A stretch of DNA of 64,000 nt. Source: an uncultured Pelagibacteraceae bacterium (GTDB lineage Bacteria > Pseudomonadota > Alphaproteobacteria > Pelagibacterales > Pelagibacteraceae). Position numbers and translations under genes: made by a program. The notes below the pieces were generated by a model that ran no database searches, was not told the DNA's origin, and was given only the letters and a program-made list of their open reading frames with translations. Positions 54,809 to 64,000 of this stretch are shown here, in pieces (position 1 is the first letter of the stretch; every line of letters begins with the position of its first letter). Location: positions 1 through 64,000 of the forward strand of contig CACJYR010000002.1 in NCBI GenBank assembly GCA_902597675.1, written 5' to 3'.

Positions 54809-56971
54809 ATGGACAAAGATATGGCTCAAGAAGTAATAGATGTGTTAACTAGTAATATAGACACTTTGTGGGTTATTGACTGCGCGATATTAGTTTTCAT
54901 TATGCAGGCGGGTTTTATGTGTATGGAAACTGGTTTATCTAGACATAAAAATAGTATCAACGTTGCTTTAAAAAATGCTGCTGATTTTGGTGTATCGGTT
55001 GTTATCTTTTGGATTTTTGGTTTTGGTTTGATGTTTGGTACTTCTTATAATGGATTTTTTGGTACTGATTTATTTTTCTTTAAAACCGATAAAGCTGAGT
55101 ACATGACTTACTTTGTCTTTCAAGCAATGTTTGTTGCAACAGCGGCAACTATCATTTCAGGTGCTGTTGCAGAGAGAATGAAATTTAATGGTTATTTAAT
55201 TATGACTGTTTTAGCAACGGGAATTATTTATCCAATTGTTGGGCATTGGGCTTGGTCTTCAAGTTATCTTTCAAAGTATGATACTGTTGATCAATTGTTA
55301 GCAATAACAGGTACTGTTAAAACTACTGGTTGGCTCTCAGATTTGGGTTTTGTTGACTTTGCCGGAAGTACTATTGTTCATTCTGTAGGTGGATGGATCG
55401 CATTAGCAGCAGTGATTATTTTAGGACCAAGAATTGGAAAATATTCTGATGCAAACAAAGGTAAGTTTACGGGTTCTAGTTTCCCTTTAGCAGTTTTGGG
55501 TACGCTAATATTATGGTTTGGTTGGTTTGGTTTCAATGGCGGAAGTAATGGTGCAATGGACGAAGCGGTACCTTTAATATTAATCAATACTTTTTTAGCT
55601 GCAGCCTTTGGTTTGTTAACTGGATTGAGCATTTCATACTTAAGATTTAAAAAGCCAGATCCGTTTTACATTATATTAGGCCCACTCGCAGGGTTAGTTG
55701 CAATTACTGCTGGATGTAATTCTATGACGTCAGTGACATCTATTTTTGTAGGGATCATTGGTGCAATTATTGCAATTATTGTTAATGAAGTATTGAATAG
55801 GTTTGAGGTAGATGACGTGGTTGGTGCAGTTCCAGTTCATTTAGCAGCAGGAGTTTGGGGAACGTTAGCAGTTGGTTTATTTAGTGACTTAAGTATTTTG
55901 GATACGGGGCTTGATAGATTTTCACAAATAAAAATTCAATTAATTGGTATAATTTCTATAGGTGCATTTACATTTATATCCTCATATGTAATTTTAAGTT
56001 TTTTTAATAAATTTTATCCACTCAGAGTAAGTCCTGTTCAAGAGGAACTCGGGTTGAACATTGCAGAACATAATGCGGTATCAATTGAGCATGATTTAAT
56101 TACTATTTTGGATAAACAATCAGAGTCGGGTGACCTTAAAATAAGAGGCCCACAGGATCCGTTTACCGCAGGGGGTGTTATTGGTCTTTATTATAATAAG
56201 CTTATGAGCAAACTTGAAACTAGTGAAGATGAAAAAAATAAATGGCGTGAAAGAATTTCAAAAGAAGTGAAACTTGCGGTTAAAGTTCAAGAAAACTTTT
56301 TACCTAAAAGAAATCTAAAAAATTATCCTGTGCACGGAATTAATATTGCAGCAAGAGAGGTTTCAGGAGATTTTTTTAGTTTTTATCCTCATAATGATAG
56401 TATTTATTTTATAATTGCAGATGTGGCTGGTAAAGGAATTCATGCAGGCATGGTTATGGCTAAAGCATCTACTTTGTTTGAAGTTTTAGCACAATCTAAA
56501 GTAGATCCAGATGAAATGGTTTTTCACATGAACAATGATTTAAATAATACTAAAACTGCTGGTATGTTTGTCACCTCCATTGTAGGAGAATATAATTTAA
56601 TTACTGATGAAATTAGATGGGTCAATGCGGGTCATCAACCTGCAATTTTAAGAAACGGACAAGGTAAATATGATCAGTTTGAAAGTTCAGCTCCTCCATT
56701 AGGTGTTATAAAGCAAAAAGATAAAACTATATATAATATTCATAAAACAAAATTAAATGGCTCAAGATTTTATGCTTTTACTGATGGATTGTCAGAAAGC
56801 TTAAATGATAAAGGTGAGGAGATAGGGATTGATGGTTCAATTGGTATCATCGAGCAAAATTATAATAAAGATACAATTAAACAATTAGACAGTATTACTC
56901 AATCTGTAATAGGAACCAGCCAAAATAGAAAATTATCTGATGACTTAACATTAATAAGTATTGGAAAATAA
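54809..56971 (+). CDS. Ammonium transporter (Amt) fused to C-terminal SpoIIE/PP2C phosphatase
   Basis: Amt: IMQAGFMCMETGLSRHKNSINVALKN, DFAGSTIVHSVGGW, VPVHLAAGVWGTLAVG; phosphatase: EVSGDFFSFYPHND, IADVAGKGIHAGMVMAKAS, DDLTLISIGK. Confidence 0.93.
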   Translation: MDKDMAQEVIDVLTSNIDTLWVIDCAILVFIMQAGFMCMETGLSRHKNSINVALKNAADFGVSVVIFWIFGFGLMFGTSYNGFFGTDLFFFKTDKAEYMTYFVFQAMFVATAATIISGAVAERMKFNGYLIMTVLATGIIYPIVGHWAWSSSYLSKYDTVDQLLAITGTVKTTGWLSDLGFVDFAGSTIVHSVGGWIALAAVIILGPRIGKYSDANKGKFTGSSFPLAVLGTLILWFGWFGFNGGSNGAMDEAVPLILINTFLAAAFGLLTGLSISYLRFKKPDPFYIILGPLAGLVAITAGCNSMTSVTSIFVGIIGAIIAIIVNEVLNRFEVDDVVGAVPVHLAAGVWGTLAVGLFSDLSILDTGLDRFSQIKIQLIGIISIGAFTFISSYVILSFFNKFYPLRVSPVQEELGLNIAEHNAVSIEHDLITILDKQSESGDLKIRGPQDPFTAGGVIGLYYNKLMSKLETSEDEKNKWRERISKEVKLAVKVQENFLPKRNLKNYPVHGINIAAREVSGDFFSFYPHNDSIYFIIADVAGKGIHAGMVMAKASTLFEVLAQSKVDPDEMVFHMNNDLNNTKTAGMFVTSIVGEYNLITDEIRWVNAGHQPAILRNGQGKYDQFESSAPPLGVIKQKDKTIYNIHKTKLNGSRFYAFTDGLSESLNDKGEEIGIDGSIGIIEQNYNKDTIKQLDSITQSVIGTSQNRKLSDDLTLISIGK

Positions 56972-57031
56972 GAGTAATTTCTAAAATTAATTAATTGAAA
57001 AAAATAATAGACTTAATATCTTTTCATTTTT

Positions 57032-58336
57032 ATGTTTTTGTATTTCGTAAGATTTAAATTATTTTTGATATCAATAATTCTTTTGATTTCTACATCTGTT
57101 TTTTCTTCAGAAAAAAATATTACTTATATGCAAATCTTGCAGGACCCTAATAACTTAGATTTGAATTTAAAGTATGCACAACAACAAGGAAAGGTTGGGA
57201 ATTTTAAACAAACAATTTCAACACTAGAGAGATTGAATATGCTTTATCCAGACAATGTTGAAATCAAATTATATTTGTTATCTGTTTTGGTTCAAGTCGA
57301 CTCTCCAGAAAAAGCTAACACTATTATTGAAGACATGAAATTAAGAAGAGATCTTTCTGCTGAGGACTTAGAAACTTTACAAGAAATTGAAGAAGAGTTA
57401 AGAGAACGTGAACCAAGCTTGTGGAATATAACAGCAGATGTTGGTTTTGGTGCTACATTTTCTAATAACGTTAATAGTGTTACAAAAAATAGATTGAAAC
57501 TAGAGGAAGACTCTGTGGCTGCTTTTACATCTGCAATTCACGATAGAACTGAAAGTGCATCATTAGGTATAACTGCAACAAGACCTGTTGGTGAAGAGTC
57601 ATCATTATTATTAAATTTTGGTCATACCACATCTAATCAATATCAAGAGGCTGATGATGATTTTCAAAGTTATGGTTTAACGATTGGTTTGGATACTACT
57701 TTAGGAAATCAAAGTTTAAGTCCTTATATAATTATGAGTAAAACTGATGCACAGCATGATTCAGATAGTTTTTCATTTATGGCAGGTATAGGAGGTTTCT
57801 TCACAGTAGGAGAAAGACATTCTTTTAGCTATGGTTATTCTTATTCAGACTCTAAAGCAAATAATAATTCATCCGACACTACTGCAGATGATACTAATTC
57901 AATTGGTCATGGTTATACTTTTGGTTATGATTTAATTATAACTCCAATAATTTCTAGCTCACTCAGTTTAGGTTATAGTGATAGTGATGCGAAAGTTGAT
58001 GCTGGAAATGATTACGAAACTTATGAATTTGGTATTGGTTTAAATTTTGCATTTCCTTGGGCTTATATAGCATGGAGTGCCTCAACTAGTTTCAATGATT
58101 ATAAAGTTGCAGACTCTTCAGTAACCTCAGCTAAGTTAAGATCTGATAATGCAACTACAACTGATTTAATGATTACTAAAGCTATAGGAGATATTTTTCC
58201 AGCAATTGATCCAAACAGATCACTCTTTATAAATTTGTCTTATGAAAAAACGTTTTCCGAAGCAAATATTATGAACTACGACTATTTAGCCGATTCCTTT
58301 GCATTAAGTTTTTCTAAAGCTTTAAGACTGAATTAG
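57032..58336 (+). CDS. Exported TPR protein with C-terminal outer-membrane beta-barrel
   Basis: Signal peptide; TPR-like YAQQQGKVGNFKQTISTLERLNMLYPDNVEIKLYL; alternating barrel strands. Confidence 0.65.
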   Translation: MFLYFVRFKLFLISIILLISTSVFSSEKNITYMQILQDPNNLDLNLKYAQQQGKVGNFKQTISTLERLNMLYPDNVEIKLYLLSVLVQVDSPEKANTIIEDMKLRRDLSAEDLETLQEIEEELREREPSLWNITADVGFGATFSNNVNSVTKNRLKLEEDSVAAFTSAIHDRTESASLGITATRPVGEESSLLLNFGHTTSNQYQEADDDFQSYGLTIGLDTTLGNQSLSPYIIMSKTDAQHDSDSFSFMAGIGGFFTVGERHSFSYGYSYSDSKANNNSSDTTADDTNSIGHGYTFGYDLIITPIISSSLSLGYSDSDAKVDAGNDYETYEFGIGLNFAFPWAYIAWSASTSFNDYKVADSSVTSAKLRSDNATTTDLMITKAIGDIFPAIDPNRSLFINLSYEKTFSEANIMNYDYLADSFALSFSKALRLN

Positions 58337-58435
58337 TTACTTTTTTCCTAAAATACCCTTAAAAATTACTTTTTTAGTCGTTCAATTTGAGCTTTTAAAG
58401 TTTATTTTTTTTATATTTTTGTTAGTTTTACGATA

Positions 58436-59689
58436 ATGAAAAAATTATTGTCAGTTCTGTCAGGTCTAATTTTTATGATCAGCACAAGCGTTTTTGCTGA
58501 GGAAAAATTAACCATCGAAAAACAATTAGTTGGAATTGTTGGTGCAATTTCTGGAACTGTAAAAACTGAGACTAGAGAATTAAAAGCTGGTGACAAAATT
58601 TATTTAAATGAAACAATTGTTGCTGGTGCAGGATCTGGTACACAAATTTTACTCTTAGATCAATCAACATTTACCATAGGTGAAGACTCAGAAGTTGTGA
58701 TGGATACATTTATATTTGATCCTGCAACAAATGACGGAAAAATTGTTGCGAGTGTCAAACAAGGAAGCTTAAAAGTAATCTCTGGTTTGATTAGTAAAAA
58801 AAATCCTGATAGCTTAACTGTAGAAGTGCCAGAGGGAACACTTGGATCAAGGGGAACAGAATTTCAGACAATCGTATCAAAAGGTAAAACTGATACTTTA
58901 TTAATTGGTCCAGGAAAAAATAATACGTTAGGAATGAGACCAGGGGCAGTTCTAGTTGGAAACAACTTAGGTTCAACTTTACTTGATAATCCATACAGCA
59001 TGGCTTCAATGACTAAAGGTAAAGCGCCTGGCCAAGCAAAAAAAATTACCAAAAATCAATTAAAGAAATTTAACAAAAAGATGAAAGCCTTAAGAGTTGC
59101 TAAGCTCTCGCCAGAAGAAAAAAAAGGTAAGAGAAAAGAAATGAAAAAGCAATTAAGAAAAGAGCTTAAGTCTATGGGTTTTGAAAAAGAAGAAATTAAG
59201 TCAATCATAAAAGAAAATATTCAAAAAGATAAAGAGAAGAAGGTAGCAATTAAAAAAGAAAGAGCTGAAAAGAAAAAAGCTAAGAAGAAAAAAGCTAAAG
59301 CAGAAAAGAAAAAGAATAAAAAGAAAAAAGCTAAAAAAGTAGATAAGAAAAAAGGTAAAAAGAAAAAAGCTACTAAAAAAGGTTCTAAAAAGAAAAAAGC
59401 AGTTAAGAAAAAAGAAGGTAAAAAGAAAAAAGCTACTAAAAAGAAAGCTACTAAGAAAAAAGCTGTGAAAAAGAAGGCTACTAAAAAGAAAAAAGCAGTA
59501 AAGAAAAAACCAGCTAAGAAGAAAAAGAAAGCGGTTAAGAAAAAAGTTAAGAAGAAAAAGAAAGTAGTTAAAAAGAAAAAACCTAAAAAGAAAATTAAGA
59601 AAAAAGTAGCAAAGAAAAGAAAGATAGTTAAAAAGAAAAGAGCAGCTAAAAAGAGAAAAGCTAAAAAGAAAAGAAGAAAAAAGAAGTAA
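58436..59689 (+). CDS. Exported FecR-domain protein with long Lys-rich C-terminal tail
   Basis: Signal peptide MKKLLSVLSGLIFMISTSVFAEE; FecR region KAGDKIYLNETIVAGAGSGTQILLLDQSTFTIGEDSEVVM...GTLGSRGTEF; AKKKKAKAEKKKNKKKKAKK... tail. Confidence 0.85.
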   Translation: MKKLLSVLSGLIFMISTSVFAEEKLTIEKQLVGIVGAISGTVKTETRELKAGDKIYLNETIVAGAGSGTQILLLDQSTFTIGEDSEVVMDTFIFDPATNDGKIVASVKQGSLKVISGLISKKNPDSLTVEVPEGTLGSRGTEFQTIVSKGKTDTLLIGPGKNNTLGMRPGAVLVGNNLGSTLLDNPYSMASMTKGKAPGQAKKITKNQLKKFNKKMKALRVAKLSPEEKKGKRKEMKKQLRKELKSMGFEKEEIKSIIKENIQKDKEKKVAIKKERAEKKKAKKKKAKAEKKKNKKKKAKKVDKKKGKKKKATKKGSKKKKAVKKKEGKKKKATKKKATKKKAVKKKATKKKKAVKKKPAKKKKKAVKKKVKKKKKVVKKKKPKKKIKKKVAKKRKIVKKKRAAKKRKAKKKRRKKK

Positions 59690-59748
59690 TTAGCTAGTTC
59701 TTAATAAGTTTCATTTACATTACTTAAATTAGATATAAATTTCACTTT

Positions 59749-61800
59749 GTGAAAGCTTTTGTACAAAAAAATTTAAATTATTTTGTTTTCTTAATTTTAC
59801 TTACATTATTAATCTTTCTTAAAATTTTAAATCCTGCGTTTATAAAGTCTGTTTCATATTTAAGTTTTGATTTGTATCAAAAATTATTTGTAGAAAAAAA
59901 AGATAGCGATGTAGTTATTATTGATATTGATGAACAAAGTTTAGGTAAATTTGGACAATTCCCGTGGAACAGGACAGTATTTGCCAAAATTCTTGATCAA
60001 TTAAATATGCACAATCCAAAAGCCATAGGTTTTGATATTTTTTTTACTGAAAAAGACAAGCAATCGCCTGAGGCAATTATCAAGTCTTATGGTTTAATTC
60101 CTTCTGATGTTGCGGACATTCAAAACTTAAAAAGTCCTGATGATATTTTTTCTAAAAAATTAAAAGAGTCTAAATCAATCATTGCTGTTTTGGGTAGTAA
60201 TGTACCTTCACATTCAAATTATGATAGAAAAGCAAAAGCCAGATTTTTATCTAAAGGTGGTGATCCAAAAGATTTTACTTATTCATATCCTCACTCAATA
60301 GGTTCCTTAGAAAAACTAGAAAAGAATGTTATGGGATTAGGCTCTATATCTTTTTTAGATCAATTAGATGGAATAATACGATCCTTACCATTAATTGTGC
60401 AATTTGATAAAAAGATATATCCAACAATGGGATTGGAGATGGTTAGAGTGGGATCCAAGCAAAAAAACATTTATGTAGAATTAAATGAAGTAGGCATCCA
60501 AAGAATAAGTGCTAGACCCCACAAAGTTGAGTCAGATCCTAATGGGATCATTTGGATCAAGTATAAAAAATCAAATAAAGATCAATTTATATCAGCTGGT
60601 GATGTGTACGATGGGAAATTTCAATCAGATTTTTTTGAAGACAAATATGTTTTAATTGGAGCATCAGCACAAGGACTTTTTGATCTTGTTAAAACTCCAC
60701 TTGGTGTGACTATTCCAGGAGTAGAAGTTCATGCTAATGTTATAGAGAATATCCTCGATCAATCTTATTTGGTGCGAAATCCAAATACATATATTTTTGA
60801 ATTAATATTTTCAATTATTATTGCTTTACTTACATTTGTATTGTCTCAAAAAATTAAACCAAAATATAGTTTATCCATATTCTTTGGGAATATTTTAGCA
60901 ATTATAATTATTGGTTTTTCTATTTATAAGTTTAGATCAGAATTAGTAGATTTTAGTTACCCTATTTTCATTGTAACACTAACATTTTTAACAGGATTGT
61001 ATTTCAGGTTTATTGAAGAAAACAAAATGGCTTTAGCCAATCTTCAAAAAGAGGCCAAACTTTTAAAAGAACGTGAACTAGCAGCTGGAGTTCAAAAAAG
61101 CTTATTTCCTGATATTTCGAAATTTGAGAATTTTATTTTTGCAAAAAATGTGCCTGCAAGAGATGTTTCAGGGGATTATTTTGATGTTGTTAGATCTAGT
61201 CCTGAAGAATATTTTTTTACTTTAGCTGATGTATCTGGCAAAGGAGTCAAAGCAGGAATGTATATGGCAAAAGCATCCTCAATCTTTAGAACTCTTACTA
61301 ATTTAAAATTTCCTTTAGAAAAAGTAGTATTTGGTGTCAATAACGAATTAGTTGAAGCAAAATTTAAAGGAATGTTTGTCACTGCTGTATTTGGAAAATT
61401 AAACATTAAAACGGGTGAACTAGTGTTTATTAATGCGGGTCATGAAAGTATTTTAACTTTTGATGAAAACAAAAAATATGAATATATAAAATCTGAAATG
61501 CCACCCATTGGGATTGTAAAATATTTTACAGAGTCAATGGTGAAATCAAATACTATTAATCTTAAAGATAAAACTTTTGTGGTTTACACTGATGGAGTGA
61601 CCGAAGGGTACATGAAAAATGGTGAAGAGTTAGGTGCTGAGGGAGTGCAAAAAATCATTAACGAAATGTCACAGGTCACACCAAAGTCCATAGTCGAAGC
61701 TATCGAAAAAGAGCTTAACTGGGGTGCAGAAAAGTTAAGGGATGACATCACTTGTATGGCAATAAACATCAATAATACCGAGCTCATTAAGAAGAAATAA
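59749..61800 (+). CDS. CHASE2-sensor SpoIIE/PP2C phosphatase (GTG start)
   Basis: CHASE2: VVIIDIDEQSLGKFGQFPWNRTVFAKIL, IGFDIFFTEKD; TMs; PP2C ARDVSGDYFDVVR, ADVSGKGVKAGMYMAKASS. Confidence 0.9.
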   Translation: MKAFVQKNLNYFVFLILLTLLIFLKILNPAFIKSVSYLSFDLYQKLFVEKKDSDVVIIDIDEQSLGKFGQFPWNRTVFAKILDQLNMHNPKAIGFDIFFTEKDKQSPEAIIKSYGLIPSDVADIQNLKSPDDIFSKKLKESKSIIAVLGSNVPSHSNYDRKAKARFLSKGGDPKDFTYSYPHSIGSLEKLEKNVMGLGSISFLDQLDGIIRSLPLIVQFDKKIYPTMGLEMVRVGSKQKNIYVELNEVGIQRISARPHKVESDPNGIIWIKYKKSNKDQFISAGDVYDGKFQSDFFEDKYVLIGASAQGLFDLVKTPLGVTIPGVEVHANVIENILDQSYLVRNPNTYIFELIFSIIIALLTFVLSQKIKPKYSLSIFFGNILAIIIIGFSIYKFRSELVDFSYPIFIVTLTFLTGLYFRFIEENKMALANLQKEAKLLKERELAAGVQKSLFPDISKFENFIFAKNVPARDVSGDYFDVVRSSPEEYFFTLADVSGKGVKAGMYMAKASSIFRTLTNLKFPLEKVVFGVNNELVEAKFKGMFVTAVFGKLNIKTGELVFINAGHESILTFDENKKYEYIKSEMPPIGIVKYFTESMVKSNTINLKDKTFVVYTDGVTEGYMKNGEELGAEGVQKIINEMSQVTPKSIVEAIEKELNWGAEKLRDDITCMAININNTELIKKK

Positions 61801-61863
61801 TTTGAAACCCAAATTGAATAAATTGATTATTTAAAGTTTTTCAATTTTATGTAAATTGCATTT

Positions 61864-62148
61864 GTGAAACGAATCTTTTTATTACTATTTTTGCTACCCA
61901 TGTTGAGTAATTGTACTCAATATTCCTCCATGTTAAGTCCTGCTTTAACTCTAGCACATACAGGTAATATCGCTCAAGCTACAAGCTCATTAGCGATTAA
62001 CAAAGCTAAAGACGATTACGTTGAAAGTTTAAATTTAAATGCAGAATTAATTTGTCCAACTCATCATTCTTCAGAGTTAAATGAAATTTTCTTTGAAACC
62101 ATAGATCATATGGATTGTTATTATGATCCTCTTAGCATTCTTCGATAA
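61864..62148 (+). CDS. Small predicted lipoprotein (GTG start)
   Basis: N-terminal hydrophobic stretch with lipobox LSNC. Confidence 0.6.
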   Translation: MKRIFLLLFLLPMLSNCTQYSSMLSPALTLAHTGNIAQATSSLAINKAKDDYVESLNLNAELICPTHHSSELNEIFFETIDHMDCYYDPLSILR

Positions 62149-62212
62149 TCTTAGTTTATTTTTTTCTAATTTTATTTTTGACATTGATTTTCGAAGCCAA
62201 TAAAATTTTTAA

Positions 62213-64000
62213 ATGAATTTTTTTTTACCACTAAAGATAATAACTTATTTGATAATTTGTTTATCTTTTATTTCTAATTCATATGCTGAAGTTAAACCTA
62301 GTTTGTTAAGGACAGTTAGTTTAACTAATATTGTCAAATCACCATCAGATGTAAGATTTAATCCTGCAGGAACTAGAATTTTTTTCTCTGATTTTCGTTT
62401 TGGAGAAAATGTTTTGATACAATTTGATGTTGATACCCCTTTTAATATTTCTACGATCGATTTTAATAGTAAAGTTGAGTTAGCTACTAATGGAGGAGGT
62501 ATTGACAATATAACTGATCCACAAGGTTTTGAGTTTAATAGCGATGGAACAAAAGTTTTTGCTATCAATGATGGAGGTGGATTTAACGCCCATTTGCTTT
62601 CAACTCCCTATGATTTTTCAAATGCCACTATGGTTGCTGACGATGGTTTTCATTTTAGCACAGATCCAGATCCAGTTATAAATAATAATAGAGATGTTAA
62701 ATTTAATCTTGATGGAACAAAAATGTTTCTTATAGATGTCAAAAGTACTAGTAGAAGAGTAATTGAATTTAATTTGTCTACCCCGTATGACACCAGTACA
62801 GTTACCCAAGGAAATAGTTTTAATATTAGTGAAAATAACACAACCCTTCAAGATTTATCATTTGATGATGATGGTACAAGAATGTATTTAATCGAGTCTT
62901 CAAAAACTCCGGGTACGACATTTATTTACGTTTATAAATTAAGTTCAGGCTTTGATATAACTACAGCAACGTTTGCTGGAAAAGTTCAGCAAGTATTCGA
63001 GGATGTAGGAAGTGATGGGACTAACGGCACTCCCCTTGGTATGGGCTTTTCTGAAAATGGAATGAAATTTTACCAAGTTACATATCAATCGGGCACAGAA
63101 GGTGAGCGTGATAGAGTACATGAATATGATTTAGTTTGTCCTTATGGGATTGTAATTTGTGAAAATGAAACAACTACCAGTACCAGTTCACAAGTTAATA
63201 TTGCTAAAAATGTAATTTATCAAAATTCAAATACAATTTTCAAAAGATTCGATTGGTTACGTAGAAATGAGGAAAAAAGAAATTTAAATAGTCATAATAT
63301 TAAACTAGATATCAATAATCCAATTTTAGCTTCATTTAAGCATAAGTTAGAGAACTCATTAAAACATAATTTAGAAAACTCACTTAATAATAATCAATAT
63401 ATTCACGCATCCTTAAAAGATAAAAATCCTTTCAAGAATATGAGAAATTGGTCTCATTGGTCTCATGGAGATATTTCATTTGGCAGAGTAGGAGAAAAAG
63501 GTTTCATTAAACCAACAGACATAAGAACAAGAGGTATTATGTTTGGAGCTGATAAATTAATTGATAATAAAATCTTTGGGCTAGCTTTTCGATATGGCAA
63601 TGATGATGTTAAAATTGATACTGGTCTAGGAAGTAAATTAGATGCACATGCATATACTTTAAATATGTATGCAAGTTTACCTTTAGATGGAAAATCAAAT
63701 CTTAATACTCTAATTGGTGCAAGCTTTTTAAGCATTGATCAATTAATCAAAAATACTGTTACAGGAGATAGATACGGCAGACAAATATTTACATCAATGA
63801 TTTATGAAAATGAAAACGAATATACTAGACATAATTTAACTCCATTTGGTAAATTTGAGATAGGTATCACCCAACTTTCAGAGTATACGGATTTTGGTAC
63901 TTCTGCAACAAACAGTGTAGATGTTCACGAAAGACTTACTTTTAAAACTAGTAATGCTTCGGGGGGTTTCAAGTTTGATGATACTTTATATCTTGATAAT
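62213..64000 (+). CDS. Autotransporter-like surface protein with propeller-like passenger (partial, runs off window)
   Basis: Open frame with no stop to 64000, absent from ORF track: MNFFLPLKIITYLIICLSFISNSYAEVKPSLLRTVS signal peptide; repeated FNPDGTKMF-like units; C-terminal SHGDISFGRVGEKGFIKPTDIRTRGIMFGADK barrel-like start. Confidence 0.75.
   Translation, partial: MNFFLPLKIITYLIICLSFISNSYAEVKPSLLRTVSLTNIVKSPSDVRFNPAGTRIFFSDFRFGENVLIQFDVDTPFNISTIDFNSKVELATNGGGIDNITDPQGFEFNSDGTKVFAINDGGGFNAHLLSTPYDFSNATMVADDGFHFSTDPDPVINNNRDVKFNLDGTKMFLIDVKSTSRRVIEFNLSTPYDTSTVTQGNSFNISENNTTLQDLSFDDDGTRMYLIESSKTPGTTFIYVYKLSSGFDITTATFAGKVQQVFEDVGSDGTNGTPLGMGFSENGMKFYQVTYQSGTEGERDRVHEYDLVCPYGIVICENETTTSTSSQVNIAKNVIYQNSNTIFKRFDWLRRNEEKRNLNSHNIKLDINNPILASFKHKLENSLKHNLENSLNNNQYIHASLKDKNPFKNMRNWSHWSHGDISFGRVGEKGFIKPTDIRTRGIMFGADKLIDNKIFGLAFRYGNDDVKIDTGLGSKLDAHAYTLNMYASLPLDGKSNLNTLIGASFLSIDQLIKNTVTGDRYGRQIFTSMIYENENEYTRHNLTPFGKFEIGITQLSEYTDFGTSATNSVDVHERLTFKTSNASGGFKFDDTLYLDN

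Noticed and set aside
59034-59689. Lys-rich tail as a frameshift artefact
   Set aside because: Reading frame is continuous from the FecR domain and stays Lys/Ala-coding throughout with varied codons, so it looks genuine

Overview
AT-rich alphaproteobacterial chromosome segment. Gene content, low GC and gene order point to SAR11/Pelagibacterales, by inference only. The left half (1-31 kb) is mostly housekeeping: glyQ(end)-glyS, ppdK (interrupted by an apparent +1 frameshift in a G8 run), a small accessory patch (two FkbM-type methyltransferases, a PQQ-type sugar dehydrogenase, a long unexplained intergenic region), a circularly permuted two-piece tmRNA gene on the minus strand, thyX, mrp, hflK-hflC-DUF2065-degP-miaA, ilvB-ilvH-ilvC-leuA, mreBCD-mrdA-rodA, and a small oxidoreductase/transporter/HDAC-like/msrB cluster. 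The right half (31-62 kb) is a large type IV pilus locus (pilT, minor pilins, PilY1-like, prepilin peptidase, PilM/N-O-P-secretin-PilB-PilC, two major-pilin-like genes). It is interleaved with a partner-switching signalling set: three SpoIIE/PP2C phosphatases fused to different sensors (GAF, ammonium transporter, CHASE2), two STAS proteins and one HATPase anti-sigma-type kinase, plus a FecR protein with a very lysine-rich tail. Between the GAF-phosphatase and the pilM-like operon lies a 552-bp non-coding region with eight copies of an ~11-bp motif (CTCTAACACAA / TTGTGTTAGAG): four forward then four reverse, with several neighbours spaced 21-23 bp. The most interesting candidate system is this partner-switch-linked pilus locus and its repeat array. 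The window ends inside an autotransporter-like gene.
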